This document shows positions 40,072 to 48,544 of a DNA stretch of 64,000 nucleotides, one piece after another (within the stretch, counting starts at the first letter, position 1; every line of letters starts with the position of its first letter). The position numbers and the translations under genes were made by a program. The notes below the pieces were generated by a model. That model was not told the origin of the DNA and did no database searches. It was given only the letters and a program-made list of their open reading frames with translations. The DNA is from DATBAX01 sp963762965 (GTDB lineage: Bacteria; Acidobacteriota; Terriglobia; Terriglobales; Acidobacteriaceae): assembly GCA_963762965.1 (NCBI GenBank), contig CAVXME010000002.1, positions 186,001-250,000 on the forward strand. Direction: 5' to 3'.

Positions 40072-40953
40072 ATGGCTATGACGAACGATTCATCGCAAAT
40101 GAAAGCTGCTGCCATCATCTCCAAGCCGGGCAAGCCGGAATTAGCGGGCATTCTGCCTGGCCTGCTCAAGTGGTTTCGGGAGCATCAGTACAAAGTTGTG
40201 GTGGACCCTGAGACTGCGGCTCATGCTGATGGCATTGAGGTGCTGCCGCGGGAGGAGATGGCTTCCCGGCCGTTGAAGTTTGTGGTGGTGCTGGGCGGGG
40301 ACGGAACTCTGCTGGCTGCCTCGCGAGCCGTGGCCAAGGCTGGCATTCCGGTGCTCGGAGTAAATTTAGGTTCTCTGGGATTTTTGACCGAAGTGCCGCT
40401 GGACGAGCTGTATCCCACGCTACAGGCCATTGAGGAGAATCGCAGCGAGATTCAGACCCGCTCCATGGTGCATTGCGAGGTCATCCGCAAGGGCGCGCCG
40501 ATTGCCAACTATGACGCGCTGAATGACATCGTGGTGGGCAAAGGCACAGTGGCGCGATTGAATCATTGCGATGTCTATGTCGATCGTGTTTTTGTTTCCC
40601 GATATCAGATGGACAGTTTAATCGTGGCCACGCCGACCGGTTCGACGGCTTATTCGCTGGCTGCGGGTGGGCCTATCATGATGCCGACCGTAAAGGCGTT
40701 TGCGGTCACGCCAGTGGCGGTGCATTCGCTCACCCATCGTCCGCTGGTGGTGCCGGATACCTCGGAGATTGAGATCGTGGTCAAGACTGGCGAAGACGAA
40801 GCCTACCTGAGCATTGACGGCCAGATTGGCATGCCGATGCAGGACGGCGATGTCATTCGCTGTCGGAAGTCGGATTACCAGGTGAAGCTGCTGCACTTTA
40901 AAGGGACGTTTTTTGATGTGCTGCGGGCGAAGCTGAAATGGGGACAGGGGTAA
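40072..40953 (+). CDS. nadK: NAD kinase
   Basis: 294 residues from ATG 40072; ATGs at 40078 and 40099 are also in frame and none has a ribosome site. The open frame upstream runs through a repeat element and is discarded. Family motifs: KFVVVLGGDGTLLAASR (GGDGT near residue 77), LGVNLGSLGFLTEV, NDIVVGKG and ATPTGSTAYSLAAGGPI. It phosphorylates NAD to NADP. A TACAAT about 10 bp before 40072 would give a nearly leaderless message. Confidence 0.94.
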   Translation: MAMTNDSSQMKAAAIISKPGKPELAGILPGLLKWFREHQYKVVVDPETAAHADGIEVLPREEMASRPLKFVVVLGGDGTLLAASRAVAKAGIPVLGVNLGSLGFLTEVPLDELYPTLQAIEENRSEIQTRSMVHCEVIRKGAPIANYDALNDIVVGKGTVARLNHCDVYVDRVFVSRYQMDSLIVATPTGSTAYSLAAGGPIMMPTVKAFAVTPVAVHSLTHRPLVVPDTSEIEIVVKTGEDEAYLSIDGQIGMPMQDGDVIRCRKSDYQVKLLHFKGTFFDVLRAKLKWGQG

Positions 40954-40984
40954 AGCGTCGCTGAATTTTCTGCGCTCGCTGTGA

Positions 40985-41005
40985 CGGGTGGTTCATAGCC
41001 ACCCG
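40985..41005 (+). terminator. Hairpin after nadK
   Basis: Perfect 7-bp stem CGGGTGG / CCACCCG with loop TTCATAG, 31 bp after the nadK stop. No T-tract follows, so terminator function is tentative. Confidence 0.35.
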
Positions 41006-41025
41006 CGTGCGGATCTGAACCGGCG

Positions 41026-41112
41026 CTTAGCAATTGGCACTTGGCCTTTGGGCTTTCTCCATGACACCCGGCATAAGCCCAAACCGGCCAAATGCTAAGT
41101 GCCAAATGCTAG
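41026..41112. repeat. Interspersed inverted repeat (CTTAGCA/TGCTAAG type) copy 1
   Basis: Imperfect long hairpin in the convergent gap between nadK and lysA: CTTAGCAATTGGCACTTGGCC and TTTGGGCTT on the left, AAGCCCAAA and GGCCAAATGCTAAGTGCCAA on the right. A related element at 44871-44969 shares GGCCAAATGC and GCTAAGTG words. Confidence 0.55.
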
Positions 41113-41149
41113 TTCGCTTCCGCTGCCTTATCGCCAGGAGACAGCGCAC

Positions 41150-42469
41150 CTAGGCTTCATTTCGAAGCTGATCGGCAGTGGTTTCGCGGCGGCGGATGAG
41201 CCTGGCGGATTTTCCATCCACCAGCACTTCCGCCGGTCGCGGCCGGGTGTTGTAGTTGGAGGCCAACACCATTCCGTAAGCCCCGGCATCGAGGATGGCC
41301 AGCAGATCACCTTCATTTGCGGTTGGCAGCTGGCGATCGCGCGCGAAAAAATCTCCGGTCTCGCATACTGGGCCTACGATGTCCACGGTCTCGGTGGCGG
41401 GCGAAGGCGATTCCATCCGGGCGGGAACAATCTCGTGATGGGCCTGGTAGAGGGAAGGCCGGATCAAGTCGTTCATGGCCGCGTCTACCACCAGGAACTT
41501 CTTAGCGCCATTGCTTTTCTTGTAAATTACCCGGGTTAGTAAAGCTCCTGCCGAAGCAATGATAGAGCGCCCAGGCTCAAGTAACAGATGAACTTTCAAT
41601 CGGCGCAACGGCCCGAGCAGGGCCGCGGCGTAATCAGAAACATGGGCGTCAAAGTCAGGCGGGTGGGCAGTTGGTTCAGAGGATTGGTAGTTGATGCCAA
41701 GGCCGCCGCCCGCATCAACGTACTGGATGGTGTGGCTGTCGGAGCGCAGCTCGCCGACCAGTTCCGCGACCCGCTCCATGGTGGCCGCGAAGGGTTTCAC
41801 ATCGGTGATTTGCGAGCCGATGTGCACACTCACCCCGGAAACTTTTAGATATTTGGATTGCGCAGCCAGAGCATATAAACGCCGGGCTTCGCCGATGGGA
41901 ACGCCAAATTTGTGTTTATGCAGTCCGGTGGAAATGTAAGGGTGGGTTTCGGCGGGAACGTCGGGATTCACGCGCAGAGCCATGGGGGCGACCCGCTTTA
42001 GCTGGGTGGCGCATTCGGCCAGGGCTTGCAACTCGGATTCGCTTTCCACATTGAACAGCAGAATGCCAGCTTTAAGTGCTGCCCGCATTTCTGACTTGGT
42101 CTTTCCGACGCCGGAGAAAACGACTTTCTTCGCCGCGCGACGGTCTACCCGCAAGACTCGTTCCAGCTCTCCGCCGGAAACTACATCGAAACCGCATCCC
42201 ATTCTTGCCAGGAGACGGAGAACGCTGAGATTGGAATTGGCTTTGACCGAGTAGCAAACCGTATGGGGAACTTTGCGAAAGGCGCCGGTGAAGGCTTCCA
42301 CACGCTCGCGGACGGCCGACGCGGAATAAACATACAGAGGGGTGTCGAAACGCTCGGCGAGCCGTGATAGCGGGACCTCTTCACAAAAAAGAATGGAACC
42401 GGGAGCGTTCTTGACGGGTCGATACGAAAATCCGGGCGGGCGCACGGAAACGCGGGTTCGGTCGTTCAC
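41150..42469 (-). CDS. lysA: Diaminopimelate decarboxylase
   Basis: 439 residues from GTG 42469, whose GTGA overlaps the stop of the upstream phosphatase gene; the longer open frame lies inside that gene. LysA makes lysine from meso-diaminopimelate with PLP. The PLP Lys is in CYSVKANSNL (about residue 60), followed by FDVVSGGEL, the HIGSQ motif, DAGGGLGI, EPGRSIIASAG, and the substrate Cys/Glu region VGPVCETGDFFA. Length and motifs are normal. Sharing a transcript with a GAF-PP2C signalling phosphatase is unusual for a biosynthetic gene. Confidence 0.94.
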   Translation of the reverse strand: MNDRTRVSVRPPGFSYRPVKNAPGSILFCEEVPLSRLAERFDTPLYVYSASAVRERVEAFTGAFRKVPHTVCYSVKANSNLSVLRLLARMGCGFDVVSGGELERVLRVDRRAAKKVVFSGVGKTKSEMRAALKAGILLFNVESESELQALAECATQLKRVAPMALRVNPDVPAETHPYISTGLHKHKFGVPIGEARRLYALAAQSKYLKVSGVSVHIGSQITDVKPFAATMERVAELVGELRSDSHTIQYVDAGGGLGINYQSSEPTAHPPDFDAHVSDYAAALLGPLRRLKVHLLLEPGRSIIASAGALLTRVIYKKSNGAKKFLVVDAAMNDLIRPSLYQAHHEIVPARMESPSPATETVDIVGPVCETGDFFARDRQLPTANEGDLLAILDAGAYGMVLASNYNTRPRPAEVLVDGKSARLIRRRETTADQLRNEA

Positions 42470-44226
42470 TTGCGTTTCCCGGATGGGCCTTTGACGCGGA
42501 TGGCCACGACGGTCTGATCGTCGAAGGTTTCGACGCCCGACGCGTGCTCGGCGACCGCCTTGAATAAAGACTTCACGGCGCAATCGGCGGAAATCGAGGC
42601 GCACTTGGCGACAATTTCTTCGGTTCTTCGGCGACCGAACATTTCGCCGGCTTTGTTGCTGGCGTCCAGAATGCCGTCACTAAAGAAAACGAACATATCG
42701 CCGGGCTTGGCCTGGAAGGTAAATTCTTCGTAATCGGCCTCCTCGAATAATCCCAGAGGCAGTCCGGTCGCTTCGATGAGCTCGATCTTGCCATCATGGC
42801 AATAAATGGGGCGCGGCAAGCCGGAATTGGCCACTTGCAGGGTGCGGTTGGCATCGTCCCACACGGCATATATCAGGGAGACAAATTGGGCTTCGATTTT
42901 GCGTTCGCCCAGAGAATAGTTGAGCGCAGAGAGCATTTCCGACGGGCCCGGCTCGATGGGAGCGTGCGAACGAAGGATCCCGCTGACCAGCGCGGCATAA
43001 ATCGCTGCGGGAGCACCCTTGCCGCTCACGTCGCCGATCACGATGGCCGTGCGCGACTGCGAATAGGTGACGAAATCATATAGGTCACCACCGATCGCCC
43101 GGGCCGGCGCGAACTTGGCCGCTACCTCCAAATTGGGGAGCTTGGGCAGGGACGGCGGCAGAAGCCGGAACTGAAGCTCGCGCGCCATGGCGAGGTCGCG
43201 CTCGAGACGGCTTTCCTGTTTGGCGATCTCTTCGTAGAGCCTGGCATTTTCAATGGCAATCGCAACCTGCGCCGCCAGCGTGGTAATGGTGCGTTGATGA
43301 TCGTCGGTGAAGAAATTGCGTTTGGTGTGTTCGAGATCAAGAACGCCAATCACCTTATCTTTGTAGATAAGCGGCACCGCCAGCTCGGAACGGGTCTCGG
43401 GATTGGCTGCGATATAGCGCGCGTCCTTGCTCACGTCGCGGGCCAGTACCGCATGTTTATGCTGGGCGGCGTGGCCCACAATTCCCAGGCCCAACGGGAC
43501 ATCGTGCTTGAGATGGATGTTTTCCTGGAAGCGCAGGGAGAACCGGTGTTGGAGTTTTTCTCCCGTAGCGTCCAGAAGCAAAATGCTGAACATCTGGTAG
43601 TCGATGATGCGGTTGAGAAGTTCGGCGATGCGTTTGAGCAATTCGTCCAGATTCAAAATGGAGGTGAGCTCTTGCGCGATTTCGTTGAGTAAGAGCAGGG
43701 TTCGCGTCTGCCGGGTGGTTTGGGTGTAGAGGCGTGCATTCTCGATGCCGACGGCCATGCGTGAGGCGATCAGCGTCAACAAGCGCTTGTGCTCTTCGGT
43801 GAAATTGTTCGGCTTCTGCGACTCAATATCGATAACGCCAATCAGCCGGTTCTTAATGATGAGCGGGACCGCCAGCTCGGAACGGACGTTGGGCACGGCT
43901 GAAATGTACTCGGGATGCTGGGTGACGTCATCGACCAGAACTGCCTCACGGCGTTGGGCCGCGACGCCGGTTACGCCTTCGCCGACTTTGATGCGCATGC
44001 GTTCGGCGGTTTCTTTGGTGTGACCCACACTGAAACGGAAGCGCAACTCTTGAGTTTTCTCATTGAGCAGCAGAATTCCAAAAATTTCATAGTCAATGAC
44101 TTTGCGGACGAGCTCCGCCACGCGCTTGAGAGTGGTGTCCAGATCGAGCGTGGTGTTGACCACATCCGCCACTTCGAGCAGCAGGGGATCAACTTTAGAC
44201 TGAATATCTGTTTGAACGGCTGTCAT
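42466..44226 (-). CDS. GAF-GAF-PP2C (SpoIIE/RsbU-type) signalling phosphatase
   Basis: 586 residues from ATG 44226 (44241 also possible). Two GAF domains are present, about 15-160 and 180-330; each has a matching core (SELAVPLIIKNRLIGVIDIES in the first, SELAVPLIYKDKVIGVLDLEH in the second), so they arose by duplication. A short coiled coil (EEIAKQESRLERDLAMARELQFRLLP) leads to the PP2C domain with GGDLYDF, VIGDVSGKGAPAA and FFSDGILDA. Such proteins dephosphorylate anti-anti-sigma factors in response to a GAF-sensed signal. No sigma-factor partner is nearby. It overlaps lysA by 4 bp. Confidence 0.9.
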   Translation of the reverse strand: MTAVQTDIQSKVDPLLLEVADVVNTTLDLDTTLKRVAELVRKVIDYEIFGILLLNEKTQELRFRFSVGHTKETAERMRIKVGEGVTGVAAQRREAVLVDDVTQHPEYISAVPNVRSELAVPLIIKNRLIGVIDIESQKPNNFTEEHKRLLTLIASRMAVGIENARLYTQTTRQTRTLLLLNEIAQELTSILNLDELLKRIAELLNRIIDYQMFSILLLDATGEKLQHRFSLRFQENIHLKHDVPLGLGIVGHAAQHKHAVLARDVSKDARYIAANPETRSELAVPLIYKDKVIGVLDLEHTKRNFFTDDHQRTITTLAAQVAIAIENARLYEEIAKQESRLERDLAMARELQFRLLPPSLPKLPNLEVAAKFAPARAIGGDLYDFVTYSQSRTAIVIGDVSGKGAPAAIYAALVSGILRSHAPIEPGPSEMLSALNYSLGERKIEAQFVSLIYAVWDDANRTLQVANSGLPRPIYCHDGKIELIEATGLPLGLFEEADYEEFTFQAKPGDMFVFFSDGILDASNKAGEMFGRRRTEEIVAKCASISADCAVKSLFKAVAEHASGVETFDDQTVVAIRVKGPSGKRK

Positions 44227-44290
44227 GGGGACGTGTATCAATCATACCAGCCGCTCCAATCCGCGCTGGCTCAGTGGGATAATGCGGGGC

Positions 44291-44845
44291 TCAGACACCC
44301 CGGGGCACAATGCAAATGTCCGGCAGATTGCGGTAGCGCTCGGCATAATCGAGGCCGTAGCCAACCACAAACTCATCGGGGATGCTGAAGCCAATGTAAT
44401 CACCAACGATTGGCATTTTCCGCCGGGAAGGCTTGTCGAGCAGAGCCGCCACGCGCAGACTCTTGGGCTGGCGCGTACTCAGCATCTTTTTCAGGTAAGT
44501 GAGGGTGAGGCCGGTGTCGAGGATGTCTTCCACCAGAATGACGTTCTTGTCTTTGATGGGCTGGTCCATGTCCTTGGTGAGCTGGACTTCGCCGGTGGAG
44601 TCCCATCCGTGCTTCAACTCCTGAGCGGGGCTGGGGCGATTGCCGTAACTTGAGACTCCAATGAAATCGAAAGTGGCATCGAGTTTCAGTTGCCGGGCGA
44701 GATCGCCTAAAAAAATGGCTGCGCCTTTCAGGACGCCCACGAGGATTACGGACTCGCCGGCGAAATCGCGCGTGATCGCGGCACCCATGGCAGCAACCCG
44801 CTGGGCAATTTGCTCCTGCGAAATCAGGACTTTTAGCTCGGTCAT
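44291..44845 (-). CDS. hpt: Hypoxanthine phosphoribosyltransferase
   Basis: 184 residues from ATG 44845; ten upstream in-frame codons have no support. The PRPP motif VILVEDILDTGLTL (about residues 98-111) is decisive, with the Ser-Tyr-Gly loop GVSSYGNR and C-terminal DEFVVGYGLDYAERYRNLP typical of HPRT. It salvages hypoxanthine and guanine to IMP and GMP. The phosphatase gene lies 64 bp downstream on the same strand, so hpt, the phosphatase and lysA could form one unit. Upstream lies an interspersed repeat. Confidence 0.94.
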   Translation of the reverse strand: MTELKVLISQEQIAQRVAAMGAAITRDFAGESVILVGVLKGAAIFLGDLARQLKLDATFDFIGVSSYGNRPSPAQELKHGWDSTGEVQLTKDMDQPIKDKNVILVEDILDTGLTLTYLKKMLSTRQPKSLRVAALLDKPSRRKMPIVGDYIGFSIPDEFVVGYGLDYAERYRNLPDICIVPRGV

Positions 44846-44870
44846 AGCGATCCATATTAAACTAGGAATC

Positions 44871-44969
44871 AGCATTCAGCACTTAGCACTCAGCCATCGG
44901 CGGCTAGTGCTAGTGGCTAGCAACAAATCAGAGGGGCCAAATGCCAATTGCTAAGTGGCAAGTGCTGCT
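44871..44969. repeat. Interspersed inverted repeat (CTTAGCA/TGCTAAG type) copy 2
   Basis: Left arm with CAGCACTTAGCACTCAGC, right arm with GGCCAAATGCCAATTGCTAAG and AAGTGCTGC. Related in wording to 41026-41112. It fills the 136-bp divergent gap between hpt and the UPF0173 gene, so it must overlap or flank both promoters. Confidence 0.5.
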
Positions 44970-44981
44970 ACTGGAAATCTT

Positions 44982-45683
44982 ATGAATCTGAACGGAATCA
45001 AACTTACCTGGCTCGGCCATGCGACGTTTCGGATCGAAACTCCCGGAGGCAAGACTGTGATTGTGGATCCCTGGATCATGGGCAATCCTGCGTGTCCCGC
45101 GAAGGACAAAGACGTCAAGAAGGTGGATGTCCTGCTCTGTACCCACGGGCATGGCGACCACATCGGAGATGCGGTCGAAATCGTGAAGAAGCATGACCCG
45201 GTTGTCGTGGGCATCTACGAACTGTGTTTGTGGATGCAAAAAAAAGGCGCAAAACAAATTTCGCCCATGAACAAAGGCGGAACGCAAACCGTCGGCGATA
45301 TAAAAGTAACCATGGTGCATGCCGACCACTCCTGCGGTATTCAGGATGGCGACGAGATCGTCTACGGCGGCGAAGCTTGCGGCTACGTCATCGAGTTTGC
45401 CAATGGCGTGAAGATTTATCACGCTGGCGATACCAACGTGTTTGGCGATATGCAAATCATTCGCGAACTTTATGCGCCGGAGATTGTGATGTTGCCGATC
45501 GGCGATGTTTATACTATGGGGCCGCGCGAGGCCGCGTATGCGTGTAATTTACTGAAGCCGAAAACGGTGATTCCCATGCATTTTGGAACTTTTCCATTGC
45601 TGACGGGCACGCCGAGTGCTTTGCAAAAGCTGGTGACAGGAGTAGAGGTTGTGGAGTTGAAACCCGGCTTGACCATCTCTTAG
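44982..45683 (+). CDS. Metallo-beta-lactamase-fold hydrolase, UPF0173 family
   Basis: 233 residues from ATG 44982 with GGAAA upstream. Family signatures are KLTWLGHATFRIET, the metal motif THGHGDHIGD (about 52-61), VHADHSCG, GDTNVFGDM and the last ligand in IPMHFGTFPLL. The fold binds two metal ions; the physiological substrate of UPF0173 proteins is not known. The neighbouring O-methyltransferase gene follows on the same strand after 72 bp that include a short hairpin repeat. Confidence 0.9.
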   Translation: MNLNGIKLTWLGHATFRIETPGGKTVIVDPWIMGNPACPAKDKDVKKVDVLLCTHGHGDHIGDAVEIVKKHDPVVVGIYELCLWMQKKGAKQISPMNKGGTQTVGDIKVTMVHADHSCGIQDGDEIVYGGEACGYVIEFANGVKIYHAGDTNVFGDMQIIRELYAPEIVMLPIGDVYTMGPREAAYACNLLKPKTVIPMHFGTFPLLTGTPSALQKLVTGVEVVELKPGLTIS

Positions 45684-45693
45684 TTGCGATGGT

Positions 45694-45721
45694 CACGTAG
45701 GATAGACGCCCTCGTCTGTCC
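45694..45721. repeat. Short hairpin repeat, family A copy 2
   Basis: CACGTAG followed by GGATAGACG-CCCT-CGTCTGTCC (stem 45700-45721, one G-T pair). Compared with the copy at 17747-17774 the C at stem position 7 becomes A and its partner G becomes T, a compensatory pair. It lies between the UPF0173 gene and the methyltransferase start. Confidence 0.6.
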
Positions 45722-45755
45722 GCCCGAGAAAACCTTGAAGACAGAGGAGCCGCAA

Positions 45756-46418
45756 TTGCCAACCGATCCCAAACCTTCGTGGCGTCACGGAGAAATCACT
45801 CAACCCGACGTCGATGACTATCTCTACTCGATACTTCCGCCTCGCGATGAAGTGCTGGCGGAGATGGAAGCTGAAGCCGGCAAACGAAAAATCCCCATCG
45901 TCGGGCCGGCCGTGGGCCGCGTGCTGCATCAACTCGCCTTAATAACCAATGCCAAAACTGTCTTCGAGATGGGTTCGGCCATTGGTTATTCGACCATCTG
46001 GTGGGCGCGTGCACTTGGAAAAGACGGACGCGTGTTCTACACCGATGGCGACCGCAAGAACGCCGATGAAGCCCGCGGCTATTTCGAACGGGCCGGCGTG
46101 AGCGACCGCATCACGGTGAGAGTCGGCGACGCGCTGGAAATCCTCTCCGAGCAGAAGCAGGAATTCGACATCATCTTTAACGACATTGATAAAGACGACT
46201 ACCCACGCGCTTTCCGGGTGGCGATCCCTCGCCTGCGAAAAGGAGGATTGTTTGTGACTGACAATGTGCTGTGGAGCGGGAGGGTTACACAGAAAAATCC
46301 GACGGAAGCTACTACCAAAGGAATCCTGGAATTCAACCGCCTGCTCTATGATGCAAAAGACTTGTTTACGACGATTCTGCCGATCAGGGATGGAGTTGCG
46401 ATCGCGATCAAGAAGTAA
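45756..46418 (+). CDS. SAM-dependent O-methyltransferase
   Basis: 220 residues from TTG 45756, which has AGAGGAG at 6-bp spacing; the longer frame from TTG 45684 would translate through a repeat hairpin and has no ribosome site. It belongs to the catechol-type methyltransferase_3 family: AKTVFEMGSAIGYSTIWWARAL (SAM motif I), VFYTDGDR, DIIFNDIDKDDYP (metal-binding Asp) and GLFVTDNVLWSG. Substrates in this family include catechols and caffeoyl-CoA; this one is undefined. Confidence 0.88.
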   Translation: MPTDPKPSWRHGEITQPDVDDYLYSILPPRDEVLAEMEAEAGKRKIPIVGPAVGRVLHQLALITNAKTVFEMGSAIGYSTIWWARALGKDGRVFYTDGDRKNADEARGYFERAGVSDRITVRVGDALEILSEQKQEFDIIFNDIDKDDYPRAFRVAIPRLRKGGLFVTDNVLWSGRVTQKNPTEATTKGILEFNRLLYDAKDLFTTILPIRDGVAIAIKK

Positions 46419-46429
46419 TCCCACACTTA

Positions 46430-46966
46430 TTATGGCTGCTGGTTGCGCTCCAGTTGGCGCAGAAGCTTGCGTCCGCGGGCTCTCATAGCAGCTGTTCCAG
46501 TTGTTGTGAGTCCGGTCAGCAGCACTTTTACTTCCGGCATAAACGCATCATCGATGCTTGCAATGTCCGCCATGGCCTGCATGGCGCTGGTCTTCACAAT
46601 AGAGCTTCGATCGTCCAAGTAACGCCGGAACACTGCGGCTGCACGTTCACGGTCTCTTTTCGATAGGCGCAACCTGGGTATCATCTGGGCCAAATGCCAG
46701 CGCAATTCCTGCTGAGTGGCTTCGTCCAAAAGCCGCAGTAGCTTCGTTTTGAACGGCTTCAGAAGATTGGGTTTGAGCAGCGACACCTTTTCGGTGGCAT
46801 CCGCTGCGCGCATTCGAACCAGAGGATCAGAATCCCAAAGCCCCTGCATCAGTTGGGGAAACAGTTTGGGCCGTCTGAGGACAAGCGACGCGATCTCATT
46901 CGACCGACCAATGGAACGGCGGTCGCGCCCTCCCAGTTGGCTCAGTAGCTTTCTTGAAGAGGTCAT
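46430..46966 (-). CDS. HEAT-repeat protein
   Basis: 178 residues from ATG 46966 (46978 also possible). A continuous helical array with HEAT-like units: RPKLFPQLMQGLWDSDPLVRMRAADATEKVS, ATQQELRWHLAQMIPRL and RSSIVKTSAMQAMADIAS. No catalytic motif or signal peptide is present, so it is a cytoplasmic scaffold or adaptor. It follows bshB1 after 23 bp on the same strand and is likely co-transcribed with it; a link to thiol metabolism is not implied by the fold. Confidence 0.78.
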   Translation of the reverse strand: MTSSRKLLSQLGGRDRRSIGRSNEIASLVLRRPKLFPQLMQGLWDSDPLVRMRAADATEKVSLLKPNLLKPFKTKLLRLLDEATQQELRWHLAQMIPRLRLSKRDRERAAAVFRRYLDDRSSIVKTSAMQAMADIASIDDAFMPEVKVLLTGLTTTGTAAMRARGRKLLRQLERNQQP

Positions 46967-46989
46967 GGGTTCAAGCATACGAGCAGCGG

Positions 46990-47751
46990 TCAGATTGACT
47001 TCACCGGAATGAGAGTCAGGTCTTCCACCAGCCCGATTTCCTTCTGAAGAAATGGTTCCGCGTAGGTGACGCCTCCCAGCATGCCGTAGAAGCGGGCCAT
47101 GGCTTCCATACGAGAGCGGATTTCGGATTGAGCAGGGAAGATGCCTTTGCCGGCTTCCTGATCGCTGAATTGCGATTTGTAGGCCATCAGCGATTGGAAG
47201 CGGGCTTCGAACTGGTCGGTGATGTCTACCACGAATGTGGGGCGGATGTCGTAGTAGATGGTGGCGTAGACAATTTTGTACGGGCGGTGGGGAGGCAGTT
47301 CCTCAGCACCGGCAGTCACGGGCGAGGGCGCCCGCGCCACATTGGCTAGGTCCAGCTTTGCCAGCCCCGCTAGGAAGCATGCTTCGTATCCCAAAGTGGA
47401 CGCGATGTAGTGATCGGGATGTCGTCCCTGCCAATAGGGAAGGATGACGACGCGCGGCCGCCGCTCGCGGATCACGCGCGCGACTTTCAGACGGTTCTCC
47501 CAGGTGTTCTCGACGCGTCCGTCGGGAATGTCGAGAGCATGGCGCCAGCTGACTTGCAGAATCTTTGCTGCGTCAGCCGCTTCCCGGGCACGGTCTTCGG
47601 CAGTGCCGCGGGTTCCCATTTCTCCCTGCGTGAGATCGAGGATGCCAGTGCGATGGCCGCGCTGCGCCATTTTCAGCATGGTGCCACCGCAGGTTTGTTC
47701 TACGTCGTCGCGGTGGGCGGCAATGGCCAGGATGTCGAGAGGCGCAGACAT
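46990..47751 (-). CDS. bshB1: Bacillithiol deacetylase BshB1-type PIG-L/LmbE hydrolase
   Basis: 253 residues. The zinc-site motif is AAHRDDVEQTCGGTMLKM (residues 11-28), with GEMGTRGTAEDRAREAADAA and the third ligand in QGRHPDHYIAS (about 110-120). These segments match BshB1, which deacetylates GlcNAc-malate in bacillithiol synthesis. The usual AHPDD reads AHRDD here; the metal-binding His and Asp are kept. No bshA or bshC lies in the window, so the assignment depends on motif similarity; the alternative is another PIG-L N-acetyl-sugar deacetylase. Confidence 0.85.
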   Translation of the reverse strand: MSAPLDILAIAAHRDDVEQTCGGTMLKMAQRGHRTGILDLTQGEMGTRGTAEDRAREAADAAKILQVSWRHALDIPDGRVENTWENRLKVARVIRERRPRVVILPYWQGRHPDHYIASTLGYEACFLAGLAKLDLANVARAPSPVTAGAEELPPHRPYKIVYATIYYDIRPTFVVDITDQFEARFQSLMAYKSQFSDQEAGKGIFPAQSEIRSRMEAMARFYGMLGGVTYAEPFLQKEIGLVEDLTLIPVKSI

Positions 47752-47780
47752 AGTAGTTTTATTCTCGTGGCGACAAAGTT

Positions 47781-48092
47781 CTAATCACCGATTCCGACAT
47801 AGGAGATTGGATTCTGAGCGCCTTTCGTGAAATGGTGGCGCACATCCCGGTTGATGTAACGGCGTCGGAGGCGCTCGGGCGCTAAACGGCCGACAAACTC
47901 CCACCGATCTCGGGGCTGAGCATCACGCGCGTGTGCCGAGTTGAAGGTCGAGCCCGCCTCTAACCATAACTCGATTTCGTAAACCTCGCGAACAATGCCT
48001 TCGAACACCGCGAAGGCATACTTCGCGAGGTTGCGTTTACGTCCCACCTTCCAACTAGCCCGTGTTGCGTCGTATAACTCTGACGGCGTCAT
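47781..48092 (-). pseudogene. 3' part of a frameshifted GIY-YIG nuclease gene
   Basis: 103 codons from ATG 48092 to the stop at 47781: MTPSELYDATRASWKVG, YAFAVFEGIVREVYEIELWL and the tail NPISYVGIGD. This frame is open upstream of the ATG and reads TSLYRPK, which joins smoothly to the preceding GIY-YIG fragment if one G near 48111 is removed. As I recall the family, the LEM3-like GIY-YIG proteins continue with just such a LYRP-MTPxELYEATR segment. I treat it as the C-terminal half of one broken gene. Confidence 0.65.
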
Positions 48093-48099
48093 CTTTGGC

Positions 48100-48528
48100 C
48101 TATAGAGACTCGTTGAGGCGAATCAAGATCGATGGCTCTCGGATTTGAGCTGGTTTCCGACGGTAAATTGCAACCAGCTCCTCGAGAGGAGTGCGGCCAT
48201 AGAGAGAGCTTCGCCAACCGCGCACTTGGTTAGTTAGAGTGGAGAGGCCTAACGCGTCGATAACCGCCGCTTCTACCTGAAGCGCGGCTTCTGCGCCGCC
48301 GAGACCATGCGCCAGGATTTCGAGCTTCGGCTGCTTTCCTGCGGAGCGAATTTGATTGAGAGTTGTAACCTTCCGTGTTTCGCCACTATCTTTGAGGTGG
48401 CTGAGAACGCGTTGCCCTTTACCCTTGCCCACGTAGAAAATCCGATCGTCTAGCGGATTCACGAGGGCATAGACGTAGTGACCAAGCTTACGAGCCACGT
48501 CGGACGGAATATTTCGACTTAACTCCAT
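48100..48528 (-). pseudogene. GIY-YIG (LEM3-like) nuclease, 5' part of frameshifted gene
   Basis: 142 codons. The GIY-YIG nuclease motif is at the N-terminus: GHYVYALVNPLDDRIFYVGKGKGQRVLSHL (Tyr pair and following Gly-Lys-Gly loop). The frame ends at 48100 just after EPSILIRLNESL. Deleting one G near 48111 would give LIRLNSLYRPK and run on into the next frame for another 100 residues, so the gene is broken by a +1 shift or the base is a sequence error. The remaining nuclease half could still fold. It lies 16 bp after the DUF190 gene in the fluoride operon. Confidence 0.7.
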
Positions 48529-48544
48529 GAAGTTTTCTAAGGTA

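Noticed and set aside
45684..45755. TTG 45684 as start of the O-methyltransferase
   Set aside because: It would translate a repeat hairpin and has no ribosome site, whereas TTG 45756 has AGAGGAG at good spacing.
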